Of a DNA stretch of 28,227 nt, positions 15,573 through 22,981 are shown in pieces. The DNA lies in NCBI GenBank assembly GCA_964370375.1, contig CAYJIX010000027.1, positions 1-28,227 on the forward strand, in the 5' to 3' direction. The notes beneath the pieces were generated by a model, which was not told the origin of the DNA, did not search any database, and saw nothing but the letters and a program-made list of their open reading frames with translations. The translations under genes and the position numbers were made by a program. Numbering within the stretch: position 1 is the stretch's first letter; every line of letters starts with the position of its first letter. The DNA comes from CAYJIX01 sp964370375. Its GTDB lineage: Bacteria > Desulfobacterota > Desulfovibrionia > Desulfovibrionales > Desulfovibrionaceae.

Positions 15573-16368
15573 GCTTGATTCCTTCTTCCATGTCTTGCAA
15601 ATGCTGAAGCAACGTGTCTTTAATGTTACTAAGGGCCTGAGGAAGGCCTTCTAGCACTTTTTCCACATGGCCTGATTGGATCAATCTGTTTTTTGCAGAC
15701 GCGTAATGCAAGTCATAAAGCCAGGAAAAAAGCAGCAAGCGAAAATCATTAAAATACCGTAAATCACTATAAGAAGGTACTTTTTTTTGCAAAACAGAGC
15801 GCACAATGCCTTCTGACCACCTGTCCGGTTCGTTTTTAACAGAAAGCACCACCTCTTGTGAAGGCTCTTTTGCATTAAGGTGGGTTGCCATAACGCGAAA
15901 AATGTCCACCTTGTCAGCGTCACGCACGGCATGCACAACGCCTTCTAGTATGGGGTCAAGCCTTGGGGGAAGCCTATAGCGGTTGTGTAAGCCAACAGCT
16001 GCAAGGGTCATGCGCTGTACAAGCAGGCTTTCATCCTGAACGAGCTTGTGACGCTTGATAAGGCGCACACCATGTGCCCCATGGTTAAAAGACAGCTTGT
16101 CATGAAAGGTTCGGTATGTGGTAAACTGCTCAAAGCGCGCAATATCATGATAGAGCGCGGCCAAAACAATGGCCCGTGCTGGCTCCTTACCAAGCTTTTG
16201 TGCAGGCTCATTGCGCACAATCTCACAGGCCACATCAAGCACATTAAAGGTGTGTTCGTATTTTACACGCAAGGGCAATTCTGCATTATCATGCATAAAA
16301 GGCGCGATAGAGTGTTTAAAACGCAAGGTGTGTTGTTCAAGCATTATATCAAGGTCAGGCGTCCACAT
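15559..16368 (-). CDS. HD-domain phosphohydrolase-like protein
   Basis: The 269-residue protein carries an HD metal site: His39 in YEHTFNV, His74-Asp75 in ALYHDIARF, further His at 96/99 in FNHGAHG, and the distal Asp in VRDADKVDIFR (about 150-155). HD proteins hydrolyse phosphomonoesters or nucleotides with divalent metals. The region after 190 is helical and unassigned. It has no signal peptide or sensor domain. AGGA seven bases before the ATG supports the start. It is the first gene of a two-gene unit with the overlapping methyltransferase. Substrate unknown. Confidence 0.85.
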   Translation of the reverse strand: MWTPDLDIMLEQHTLRFKHSIAPFMHDNAELPLRVKYEHTFNVLDVACEIVRNEPAQKLGKEPARAIVLAALYHDIARFEQFTTYRTFHDKLSFNHGAHGVRLIKRHKLVQDESLLVQRMTLAAVGLHNRYRLPPRLDPILEGVVHAVRDADKVDIFRVMATHLNAKEPSQEVVLSVKNEPDRWSEGIVRSVLQKKVPSYSDLRYFNDFRLLLFSWLYDLHYASAKNRLIQSGHVEKVLEGLPQALSNIKDTLLQHLQDMEEGIKHVRT

Positions 16369-16432
16369 GTTTGTTCCTAGATGTAGTCTGCGTGCTTAGT
16401 TTGGTAGAAAACCCACAAAATGTATTACGTTG

Positions 16433-18208
16433 TCAAAAAAGCCTATGATAGAGTTTTTTTATCGCATGTTTCAGTATCGAAACTTTTTTTATGACACAAC
16501 AAACAGCTTGCTGTCTTTTTAGTGCTTCTTCATTATAGGTATTCATGCCATTTGACAGTTGAAGCCTAGCCTGATCATAAAGAATTTCTTCATAAAAAAG
16601 CGTCATGCGGGAGTATTTCCACCAAATATGCGCCATTCTCATTTGCGGTGCATGCCAAGGTTTTGTTGCGCCCATATAATGCACTATGCGTGGATGTTTT
16701 TGTGCGGCTTGGTACGTTACATAGACATCGTTTGGCAAAGAGTTGTACAACTCATCAAAACAATCATCATTGCAGGCCACATTCCATGCATTGTCAAGGT
16801 AATGGATGTTGTTGTTCAACATGCTGTTGAAAATATCTTGGCTTGTTGCAGCTTGATTATGTAAGTTTTTATATTTTTCTACATACTGTTGTATAAAATC
16901 ATGCTTACATTGCTCTATGTTAACCAACATTACATGTGTAGAAAAATACTGTCGCGGATTAAGAATGCCAAGAGTGTTTTGCATATGCTCAATGGTTTGT
17001 GTGTTTTGCTCAATCTGATTAAATGTATGATGTATTGTTTTGATATCGTGTACGGCAGCTATGCCAAACCCGTGCATGTCTTCATGATACAGCTTTGCAA
17101 CATCGTCAAGAATGATGCTGTCATAGCTTAGATATACTATTTTTTGATACTGCGTAAAATAGTCTACTATGAGCAGCAAAACGTGTTCAAGGCTCGGGTT
17201 ATCTTCATCAAAGAGGTCAGATACGCCGCTTGACGTCGCGACAAGTGAGCGAATGTCAAAAAACCGTATAGAAACAGTAGGGGATGCAAATTCTAGGATT
17301 TTGTGTCGTATCTCATCTGAAAAATCCTTGCACACTATAGAGATATCATAACAACTGCGTGCATCTGCATGATGCGTTAAGGAAGCAATGGCAGCGCAAA
17401 GATAGGGTGCTTGTTCCTTATCCGCAGAAAAAACAACAGGGACATTGTGTTCTGCAAAGGCAGGAGCAACAGAATATATTGCAGGCGTAAACCCTATATC
17501 TATGAACATTTTTTGTACGTTTTTTCCTTCCATCATGGTTTTGTGTATAAAAAGTGACGTCAACCGCTCTGCAATAAACGCAGGCATTCTTTGTCCATAG
17601 AACGACAGCTTTGTATAGTCAGTTTGTTCATGCAAATCAAACAGTAAGGGAAAAATAAACGAGCAGTATTCAAAAAACAACGCCTTTTTCATCACAAAAA
17701 TGTTGCGATAAAAACCAGCTGTTTTTTGCATACATTCTGTTACAACATTTTCATATCCTTTAATTTTCTTTACTTTTTCAAATACTTGAAGCAAGGTGTC
17801 GGTGTGATGGGATGTATAAAATTGCTCTACAACGGTTACGTCAAACGATTCATATTGTGCAATGATATCAAAATCTTGCACATCAATAACGTGTTCTTGA
17901 GGTATAATGCGGCGGTAATGGCACAAGCCGATATAGTCGGGATTTCCACATTTTTCATAATTTTTCCATGCATAATACACGGCAGTCATTTCGTTAAAAT
18001 GCCTGTTAAGTAAAGATATAGTATCGCCTTCGTCGTCGCCGTGCGTGTTCTTTATAAGCCATTCATATTGAAAGGGATCAAGCTCTCCATCCTTATGCGC
18101 CGCTGCACCTAAAGCACGGCCGCAATGAATAGGGATATAGTGCTCCCCTTGCGGTAAAGGGGCAGGCATATGATAGGCCACAAAAATTTTATAGGAAGGA
18201 TTTTGCAT
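16433..18208 (-). CDS. DUF4422 plus GT8-like glycosyltransferase fusion
   Basis: A 591-residue, two-domain protein probably acting on surface polysaccharide. Residues 1-245 match DUF4422, a domain of capsule and LPS glycosyltransferases: KIFVAYH (7-13), YIPIHCGRALG (24-34), ISLLNRHFNEMTAVYYAWKN and YIGLCHYRR (92-100). Residues 255-530 resemble family 8: VPVVFSADKEQAPYLCAAIASL at the start and the metal-binding HYMGATKPW (510-518). The expected DXD motif in YLDxD is here YLSYD (359-363), so its first Asp is Ser. A TTG start at 18226 is possible; the ATG at 18208 with AGAGAG upstream is preferred. The gene is AT-richer than its neighbours and stands alone, which suggests acquisition. No membrane segments are visible. 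Confidence 0.85.
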   Translation of the reverse strand: MQNPSYKIFVAYHMPAPLPQGEHYIPIHCGRALGAAAHKDGELDPFQYEWLIKNTHGDDEGDTISLLNRHFNEMTAVYYAWKNYEKCGNPDYIGLCHYRRIIPQEHVIDVQDFDIIAQYESFDVTVVEQFYTSHHTDTLLQVFEKVKKIKGYENVVTECMQKTAGFYRNIFVMKKALFFEYCSFIFPLLFDLHEQTDYTKLSFYGQRMPAFIAERLTSLFIHKTMMEGKNVQKMFIDIGFTPAIYSVAPAFAEHNVPVVFSADKEQAPYLCAAIASLTHHADARSCYDISIVCKDFSDEIRHKILEFASPTVSIRFFDIRSLVATSSGVSDLFDEDNPSLEHVLLLIVDYFTQYQKIVYLSYDSIILDDVAKLYHEDMHGFGIAAVHDIKTIHHTFNQIEQNTQTIEHMQNTLGILNPRQYFSTHVMLVNIEQCKHDFIQQYVEKYKNLHNQAATSQDIFNSMLNNNIHYLDNAWNVACNDDCFDELYNSLPNDVYVTYQAAQKHPRIVHYMGATKPWHAPQMRMAHIWWKYSRMTLFYEEILYDQARLQLSNGMNTYNEEALKRQQAVCCVIKKVSILKHAIKKLYHRLF

Positions 18209-18411
18209 AACTCTCTGCTTTGTCAATCTTTTTTAAAAAAATAACATTGCAAGGCAACTTTTGCAAGCCTTAGGACAAGGCTCGCACAGGTATGTATGCA
18301 TCCACAATATTTATAGCCATAAACGTTGCAGGCCAAGTTGGTTTGGCGGATCTGCTTATACATTTGACTTTTCAACCCTTTTTTGTCTTTTTTGACCTTC
18401 CCTTTTTTGCC

Positions 18412-18440
18412 TTGCAGCAGCACAAGCGATGCGTTATATT
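18412..18440 (+). promoter_or_regulatory. Candidate sigma-70 promoter of glpX
   Basis: TTGCAG (18412-18417), 17 bases, TATATT (18435-18440). The -10 is good and the -35 fair. It lies 40 bases before the start codon, with AAGGA at 18469-18473. Confidence 0.45.
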
Positions 18441-18479
18441 TACAAAAAACACAAAAACCTTATTTTACAAGGAATAACC

Positions 18480-19469
18480 ATGGGAAATATTGAAGCTCCT
18501 GAACGAAATTTAGCCTTTGACCTTATGCGCGTTACAGAAGTTGCTGCCTTAGCTTCCGGCCGCTGGCTTGGCAGGGGCGATAAAAACGCAGGTGACGGTG
18601 CAGCAGTTGATGCCATGCGTATTTTGTTCAACTCTATGCCCATTCGCGGCACAGTTATCATTGGTGAGGGGGAAAAGGACGAAGCCCCCATGCTCTATAA
18701 CGGCGAAAAAATCGGCACCGATATCGGGCCGGAGCTTGATATTGCCGTGGACCCTGTGGAGGGGACAAACCTTTTGGCTTTTGGTCGACCAAATGCCATT
18801 GCTGTTGTGGGTGCCACGCCCAAAGGCGGCATGTACAACCCCGGGCGCAGCTATTACATGCAAAAACTTGTTGTGGGCCCGGAAGCGCGCGATTGCATTG
18901 ACCTTGACGCGCCTATCAAAGACACGTTGCATAAAGTGGCCAAAGCCCTTGGCAAGGATGTGCGCGATTTGGTTATCTTTGTTTTGGATAAACCGCGCCA
19001 TAAATCAATTATTCAAGACATTCGCGCCTGTGGCGCGCGCATCCAATTGCACACCGACGGTGATGTGGCAGGCGCGCTTATGGCTGTGGATTTTCGCGCA
19101 GACGTAGACATCATGCTTGGCACTGGCGGAACCCCTGAAGGGGTGCTGGCAGCGTGCGCCATCAAAGGTATTGGCGGTGCCATGCTGGCGCGGCTTGACC
19201 CACAATCAGATGCCGAACGGCAAGCCCTTGAAGAAGACGGCATTGCCATTGACCGTGTTTTATCGCACGACGACTTGGTCAAAGGTGATGAAATCATCTT
19301 TGCCGCCACAGGCATTTCTGGCGGTACGTTTTTGCGCGGCGTAAGCTATGAAACAAAGGGCGCAGTCACTCACTCCATGCTTATTCGCAGTAAAACAGGA
19401 ACCTTACGCTATATAGAATCCCATCACAATTGGGAAAAACTTATGCAAATCAGTGCCATTAAGTATTGA
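18480..19469 (+). CDS. glpX: Fructose-1,6-bisphosphatase class II (GlpX)
   Basis: Removes the 1-phosphate of fructose 1,6-bisphosphate in gluconeogenesis. The 329-residue length is normal. Landmarks are LGRGDKNAGDGAAVDAMR (about 30-47), GEGEKDEAPMLYNGE with metal-binding acids, DIAVDPVEGTN, ARDCIDLDAP, HTDGDVAGAL, and MLGTGGTPEGVLAA. The frame extends upstream to 18429, but AAGGA six bases before 18480 and the family start (MGNIEAPERNL) settle the ATG. fabD follows after 60 bases in the same direction with no clear terminator between them, so they may share a transcript. Confidence 0.96.
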   Translation: MGNIEAPERNLAFDLMRVTEVAALASGRWLGRGDKNAGDGAAVDAMRILFNSMPIRGTVIIGEGEKDEAPMLYNGEKIGTDIGPELDIAVDPVEGTNLLAFGRPNAIAVVGATPKGGMYNPGRSYYMQKLVVGPEARDCIDLDAPIKDTLHKVAKALGKDVRDLVIFVLDKPRHKSIIQDIRACGARIQLHTDGDVAGALMAVDFRADVDIMLGTGGTPEGVLAACAIKGIGGAMLARLDPQSDAERQALEEDGIAIDRVLSHDDLVKGDEIIFAATGISGGTFLRGVSYETKGAVTHSMLIRSKTGTLRYIESHHNWEKLMQISAIKY

Positions 19470-19529
19470 TACGGCCTTCAATTACAAATTGATAAAAACT
19501 ACACTCGTAAAAAAATACAAGGATACATC

Positions 19530-20498
19530 ATGTCGAACATACCAAGCGCGCTCCTTTTTCCTGGTCAAGGCTCGCAAGAAGCAGCCATGGGACAAGACGT
19601 AGCAGAAACATCAAAAGAAGCCATGGATTTGTGGAAAAAAGCAGAAAACATTAGCCAACAACCCTTGCGCGCCATTTATTGGGAAAGCAACGATCCTGCT
19701 CTTATGGCAGACACACGCACCTTGCAACCGGCCCTTACGGTTGTAAATATCAATTTATGGCGCGAATTTGCGCCTAAACTTGAACGCGCAGGTTACGCAC
19801 CTATGGCCGTAGCAGGGCACAGCCTTGGTGAATACAGCGCCTTGGCAGCTGCAAGCGTGCTTTCTGTAGACACGGTACTTGAACTTGTAAGCCTTCGCGG
19901 TGCACTTATGGCAGAAGCAGACCCTTCAGGGGTTGGTGCCATGGCAGCAGTGCTCAAACTTTCTTTGGACACAGTGCGCGCCCTTGTGGATGACGCCGCC
20001 AAACAAAGCGGAGAATGCTTGCTCATTGCCAACTACAACACCCCAAGCCAATATGTGATCAGCGGACACAAAACAGCAGTAGAGCTTGCCACAAGCATGG
20101 TGAAAGAGCATAAAGGCCGCGCCATGCCCTTGCCTGTAAGCGGCGCGTTCCATAGCCCTTTGATGCAAGAAGCAGCCGTAACCCTTGGTAAATCTCTGCA
20201 AAAAGCCACATGGAACAAACCGCGCTGGCCCGTGTACGCAAATGTAAGCGCGCGCCCTGTAACAGACGGAGAATCACTTTGTGAGCTTGTGACACAGCAA
20301 ATGACTGCTTCTGTGCGCTTTGTTGAAACAATTGAGCGACAATGGCAACACGGTGCCAGAGCATGGCTTGAAATCGGCCCCAAAGGGGTGCTAAGCCGTA
20401 TGATAAAACCCATCATTGAAGACGTTGCACAAGGACAAGACATCGAAGTGCACGCCATTAAAAGCCTAGAAGCTGTGGAAATGTTTGGCGAAGGGTAG
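19530..20498 (+). CDS. fabD: Malonyl-CoA:ACP transacylase (FabD)
   Basis: Moves malonyl from CoA to acyl carrier protein, supplying fatty acid synthesis. The 322-residue protein has FPGQGSQ (10-16), the nucleophile Ser98 in GHSLGEYSA, the carboxylate-binding Arg123 in SLRG, and the catalytic His208 in GAFHSPLM. The C-terminus is complete (WLEIGPKGVLSRMIK). AAGGA precedes the ATG. Unlike classic clusters, no fabH, fabG or acpP is adjacent; it is downstream of glpX and ends in two hairpins. Confidence 0.95.
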   Translation: MSNIPSALLFPGQGSQEAAMGQDVAETSKEAMDLWKKAENISQQPLRAIYWESNDPALMADTRTLQPALTVVNINLWREFAPKLERAGYAPMAVAGHSLGEYSALAAASVLSVDTVLELVSLRGALMAEADPSGVGAMAAVLKLSLDTVRALVDDAAKQSGECLLIANYNTPSQYVISGHKTAVELATSMVKEHKGRAMPLPVSGAFHSPLMQEAAVTLGKSLQKATWNKPRWPVYANVSARPVTDGESLCELVTQQMTASVRFVETIERQWQHGARAWLEIGPKGVLSRMIKPIIEDVAQGQDIEVHAIKSLEAVEMFGEG

Positions 20499-20524
20499 GG
20501 GGATTTGGAGCCAGTGTGCCTTTA

Positions 20525-20550
20525 GAAAAACGTATCAAAATACGTTTTTC
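20525..20550 (+). terminator. Terminator-like hairpin after fabD
   Basis: GAAAAACGTAT and ATACGTTTTTC form a perfect 11-bp stem around CAAA, 27 bases after the stop. The run of T is inside the stem, so it could work in either direction. Confidence 0.6.
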
Positions 20551-20567
20551 AGGTTCGACTGTTTAGT

Positions 20568-20605
20568 GATGCTGAAAAGCGCATGAACATGCATTTTTCA
20601 GCATC
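20568..20605. terminator. Second, longer hairpin downstream of fabD
   Basis: An 18-base arm (GATGCTGAAAAGCGCATG) pairs with its partner across a two-base loop with two mismatches. It follows the first hairpin by 17 bases and marks the edge of the AT-rich stretch. Confidence 0.5.
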
Positions 20606-20673
20606 TACAATGTACCGTCTGGAAACTATCTTTATATTGTGCATGTTAAAATACCAGAGCAGAATGGATATTT

Positions 20674-20707
20674 AAAAATTACGAAGCAATAATAAGTTAT
20701 CTGCTTC
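20674..20707 (-). terminator. Possible terminator of tag
   Basis: On the minus strand GAAGCA pairs with TGCTTC across a 13-base loop, followed by GTAATTTTT, 30 bases after the tag stop. The long loop makes it weak. Confidence 0.35.
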
Positions 20708-20736
20708 TTTGGTCTTGTGTACTGCTCATGTTATTA

Positions 20737-21306
20737 CTAATCGCCCTTGTGATACAAGTAACAGTCTTTGGTATGGTCATTTACCATACCGGTTGCTTGC
20801 ATAAAGGCATAAACAGTAGTAGCACCTAAAAATTTAAATCCCATTTTCTTTAGGTCTTTGCTGATTTTATTGGATATATCTGTAGTGGATGGTACTTCGT
20901 CTGTACTGTTCCATTTTCCAATAATGGGCTTGTTACCAACATAGTTCCATATAAATGTATCAAAACTATCATATTTCTTTTGCAATTCCAAAAATACGTT
21001 GGCGTTGTTAATTGCGGCTACTATCTTACCTCTGTGCCTGATGATTTTTTCATTGCTCACAAGTTCTTCTATTTTGTTTTCATCATACTTAGCCACTTTT
21101 TCGGGGTCAAATCCGTCAAAGGCAATTCTGAAATCTTCACGTTTTTTCAAAATTGTAATCCACGACAAACCTGATTGAAAAGATTCAAGTGTCAACATTT
21201 CAAAAAGCTTTATGTCGTCATGCACAGGCTTTCCCCATTCATTGTCATGATAGCTAATGTCTAAGTCTAGGTTCGTTACCCATTTGCATCTTACCTTGTT
21301 ATCCAT
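20737..21306 (-). CDS. tag: DNA-3-methyladenine glycosylase I
   Basis: Excises 3-methyladenine from alkylated DNA in base excision repair. The 189 residues include the zinc site Cys7 (RCKW), His20 (YHDNEWGKP), His178 and Cys182 (NDHTKDC). The catalytic-pocket glutamate is Glu41 in TLESFQSGLSW. GFKFLGATTVYAFMQATG is the typical C-terminal helix. AAGGAG lies six bases before the ATG. It overlaps the DUF3795 gene by 8 bases. Codon use is clearly more AT-rich than in fabD or glpX, and many residues are Lys, Asn and Ile, which suggests transfer from a low-GC donor such as a Firmicute. Confidence 0.95.
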   Translation of the reverse strand: MDNKVRCKWVTNLDLDISYHDNEWGKPVHDDIKLFEMLTLESFQSGLSWITILKKREDFRIAFDGFDPEKVAKYDENKIEELVSNEKIIRHRGKIVAAINNANVFLELQKKYDSFDTFIWNYVGNKPIIGKWNSTDEVPSTTDISNKISKDLKKMGFKFLGATTVYAFMQATGMVNDHTKDCYLYHKGD

Positions 21307-21727
21307 TGGCTTCTCCTTGAGTTTTTACCTTGCATGTATGTGTGTCTTTGTCGTACCAATAAATCACCTCACCGCAATAGGGGCAAGTGCTTTCAATGAT
21401 TTTCTTTTCGACCCATGTGCGTACGCCGTGGTCTTTCATATACTCTAAATCAGATACAACATTTGCATGGTGACAAATTCCGTTCTCCCAATGTTCCGTG
21501 CTGAAACTTTTAAGTTTCTTGCAAGGAAACTCTTTACATTCATAACAACGAACAACTTTATGTTCTTTTGCGCAATCACGAAAATCGCAATCCACACAAT
21601 GCTCAGCAACTTTATCCGAAAAACAACCGTAACATTCATTTCGATATAAGCCACAATCTCCACAAAACAATCCACAAATTGCAGCGGTGTTTTCGTCCAC
21701 TTGATATTCTTTTGTTTTTATACTCAT
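21299..21727 (-). CDS. DUF3795-type cysteine-rich protein
   Basis: The 142-residue protein has dense Cys pairs: CGLFCGDCGLYRNECYGC at about 18-35, then CVDCDFRDC, RCYECKEFPC, and a late CPYC with HTC. This is the DUF3795 pattern, presumed to bind zinc or another metal. The start at 21727 (MSIKTKEY) is chosen because GGA lies upstream and the earlier in-frame ATGs lack ribosome sites. Its stop overlaps the tag ATG by 8 bases, so the two are co-expressed. Such proteins often sit beside repair or methyltransferase genes in Firmicutes; a role with Tag is only a guess. It is AT-rich like tag. Confidence 0.8.
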   Translation of the reverse strand: MSIKTKEYQVDENTAAICGLFCGDCGLYRNECYGCFSDKVAEHCVDCDFRDCAKEHKVVRCYECKEFPCKKLKSFSTEHWENGICHHANVVSDLEYMKDHGVRTWVEKKIIESTCPYCGEVIYWYDKDTHTCKVKTQGEANG

Positions 21728-21748
21728 ATCGTATCCAATCATAATAAC

Positions 21749-21853
21749 TTGTACAACATCAAAATTGTACAAAAAAATAAGCACCTACATTTTTTGTAAG
21801 TGCTTGAAATTTCTGGTGGGCCATGTAGGACTTGAACCTACAACCAACTGATT
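21749..21853 (-). repeat. Distal attachment-site repeat: tRNA-Lys 3' remnant with terminator
   Basis: This block matches 24403-24507 at 102 of 105 positions, and 21769-21853 is exact over 85 bases. It holds the tRNA-Lys 3' half with CCA, from the anticodon region on, and the tRNA terminator at 21771-21805. Past 21853 the tRNA sequence breaks down, so no functional tRNA is encoded. This is what remains at the far end when an element integrates into the 3' end of a tRNA gene. Confidence 0.88.
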
Positions 21854-21933
21854 TAAGAGTGCAAAAGCTACCTCTTTAATTTCAAGACGTTATGGTTTTA
21901 TGTTCAGTTAAAACGCGCTGAACGAAGGGAAAA

Positions 21934-22089
21934 ATGAACACCAATAAACTAATATATGTTGAGGTCACGCCAGAGTTTAAAGACAAAATAAGAGAGGCCG
22001 TACAAGGGTAGGGCAAGGCAACAGCTGCCCTTGTACGGCACATATTGCGCCGCTGGATTATAGAGAAAGACCCCACACGGGCAGGCTAA
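21934..22089 (+). pseudogene. Ribbon-helix-helix-like small protein with in-frame amber stop
   Basis: From the ATG at 21934, with AAGGGA just upstream, the frame gives MNTNKLIYVEVTPEFKDK and on to VQG, then TAG at 22009-22011, then GKATAALVRHILRRWIIEKD and a TAA at 22087. Read through, the 51 residues have the shape of a CopG/Arc-type ribbon-helix-helix DNA-binding protein: one strand (LIYVEVT) and two helices joined by a Gly-rich turn exactly where the stop lies. AAG (Lys) to TAG is the simplest origin. Its end overlaps the convergent hicB end by 4 bases. It may have been the island's regulator or a mobilisation accessory protein. Confidence 0.65.
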
Positions 22090-22511
22090 CCCTCATACGC
22101 CAATGCACCGTTAGCAAGGAGTTTTGAGCGTGTAAGGCCCAATGCTTCAGCCTTTTTATCTATTTGTTCAAGTACGTTTTTGGGAAAACTGACCATTATT
22201 TTTACGGGTTTTGTTTCTACGCTTGGAGCTTTTATAAATTGATAGTGAACGTCACGAGATAAATCAAGACAATCTTTATTTTCTTCAATCTCTGCTAAAG
22301 CTCTTTTCTTTACTTCTTCAAAGGCCAGCGGTTTTGGTATTTCTCGTCTTTCTCTGGTATACTCTTCTATTGAAATTGAAAGGGCATCATTTGCCATAAA
22401 AATAGCATCTTCCAAGTCAGTGCCTTCAGTGCAAACTTCGGGAAATTCAAATATAGAAACAGAGTATCCACCCTCAACGGTGGGGAAAAGTGTTGCAAAA
22501 TAACTTGCCAT
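22086..22511 (-). CDS. hicB: HicB-family antitoxin
   Basis: A 141-residue antitoxin. The N-terminal domain has the degenerate RNase H-like HicB fold: YFATLFPTVEGGYSVSIFEFPEVCTEG, where the GGY and FPE...T.G spacing is the signature, then a helix LEDAIFMANDALSI. The C-terminus (VKIMVSFPKNVLEQIDKKAEALGLTRSKLL, about 103-132) is a ribbon-helix-helix DNA-binding domain, which would bind the locus operator. AAGGAG precedes the ATG. It follows hicA by 42 bases, the usual toxin-first order. HicB blocks the HicA active site and represses the operon. Confidence 0.9.
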   Translation of the reverse strand: MASYFATLFPTVEGGYSVSIFEFPEVCTEGTDLEDAIFMANDALSISIEEYTRERREIPKPLAFEEVKKRALAEIEENKDCLDLSRDVHYQFIKAPSVETKPVKIMVSFPKNVLEQIDKKAEALGLTRSKLLANGALAYEG

Positions 22512-22553
22512 ATATATTCTCCTTACGGGGGGATTTATTCCCCTCCCTTTTTC

Positions 22554-22739
22554 TTATTTTAAAAGTTTTATTCCTGTTTGTTTTTCTATGGCTTTTACTG
22601 TTTTTTCGGGTATCTCTTTGTGACGACCAAGTGAGCTGATATATCTACCGTCTTTCAATATCTTTGTATGGTTTCCCCCTTCTTCAAGCTCAAAACCTGC
22701 TTTCTTGAGTATATTTTCAATTTCACGTCTTTTCATCAT
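22554..22739 (-). CDS. hicA: HicA-family mRNA interferase toxin
   Basis: A 61-residue double-stranded RNA-binding-fold toxin that cleaves mRNA. KRREIENILKKAGFEL leads into GGNHTKI with the catalytic His24, then SSLGRHKEIPEKTVKAIEKQTGI, the usual HicA end. Two adjacent ATGs (22739 and 22736) are possible starts; a GGGGG ribosome site lies just upstream. The gene is intact, so an active hicB would be needed. A good promoter with an inverted repeat lies immediately upstream. Confidence 0.9.
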   Translation of the reverse strand: MMKRREIENILKKAGFELEEGGNHTKILKDGRYISSLGRHKEIPEKTVKAIEKQTGIKLLK

Positions 22740-22755
22740 TGCCCCCTGTGAATAT

Positions 22756-22785
22756 ATTTATATAAAAAATTATATAAATTGTCAA
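22756..22785 (-). promoter_or_regulatory. hicAB promoter with overlapping inverted repeat
   Basis: On the minus strand TTGACA (22785-22780), 17 bases, TATAAA (22762-22757). The spacer and -10 are covered by the perfect 9-bp inverted repeat ATTTATATA / TATATAAAT with a 6-base gap (22756-22779). This is a fitting operator for the RHH domain of HicB. Confidence 0.65.
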
Positions 22786-22929
22786 GAAAAATGTGTATTT
22801 TTTTATATAAATATTTTTGTGCAAATAGATATACCTTGCCTTGACATTTTTCCCAAACCCATGGTTATTGGAGTTATCATATAAAAATCATAAAAATATT
22901 CCTTAAACCTTTAACCGCGAGGAGTATCT

Positions 22930-22965
22930 ATGGAAAAGCTTATTTTGATGTGCAAGGAGTGGTGA
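22930..22965 (+). CDS. 11-codon ORF (possible leader peptide) before the APWN gene
   Basis: MEKLILMCKEW is preceded by GAGGAG five bases upstream, the best ribosome site on the island, and ends 16 bases before the next gene's ATG. It may be a coupled leader peptide or the remains of a truncated gene. TTGACA at 22841-22846 could be the -35 of their promoter, though the -10 is poor. Confidence 0.35.
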   Translation: MEKLILMCKEW

Positions 22966-22981
22966 ATAAAACGGAGGCATT

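Noticed and set aside
21854..21900. A second functional tRNA at the left end of the island
   Set aside because: Only the 3' half matches; the D arm and acceptor 5' strand are absent or scrambled, so it is a remnant.
22009..22011. The in-frame TAG as a pyrrolysine codon
   Set aside because: Some Desulfobacterota do use pyrrolysine, but the protein is a small RHH-like DNA binder rather than a methylamine methyltransferase, and a simple AAG to TAG change explains it.
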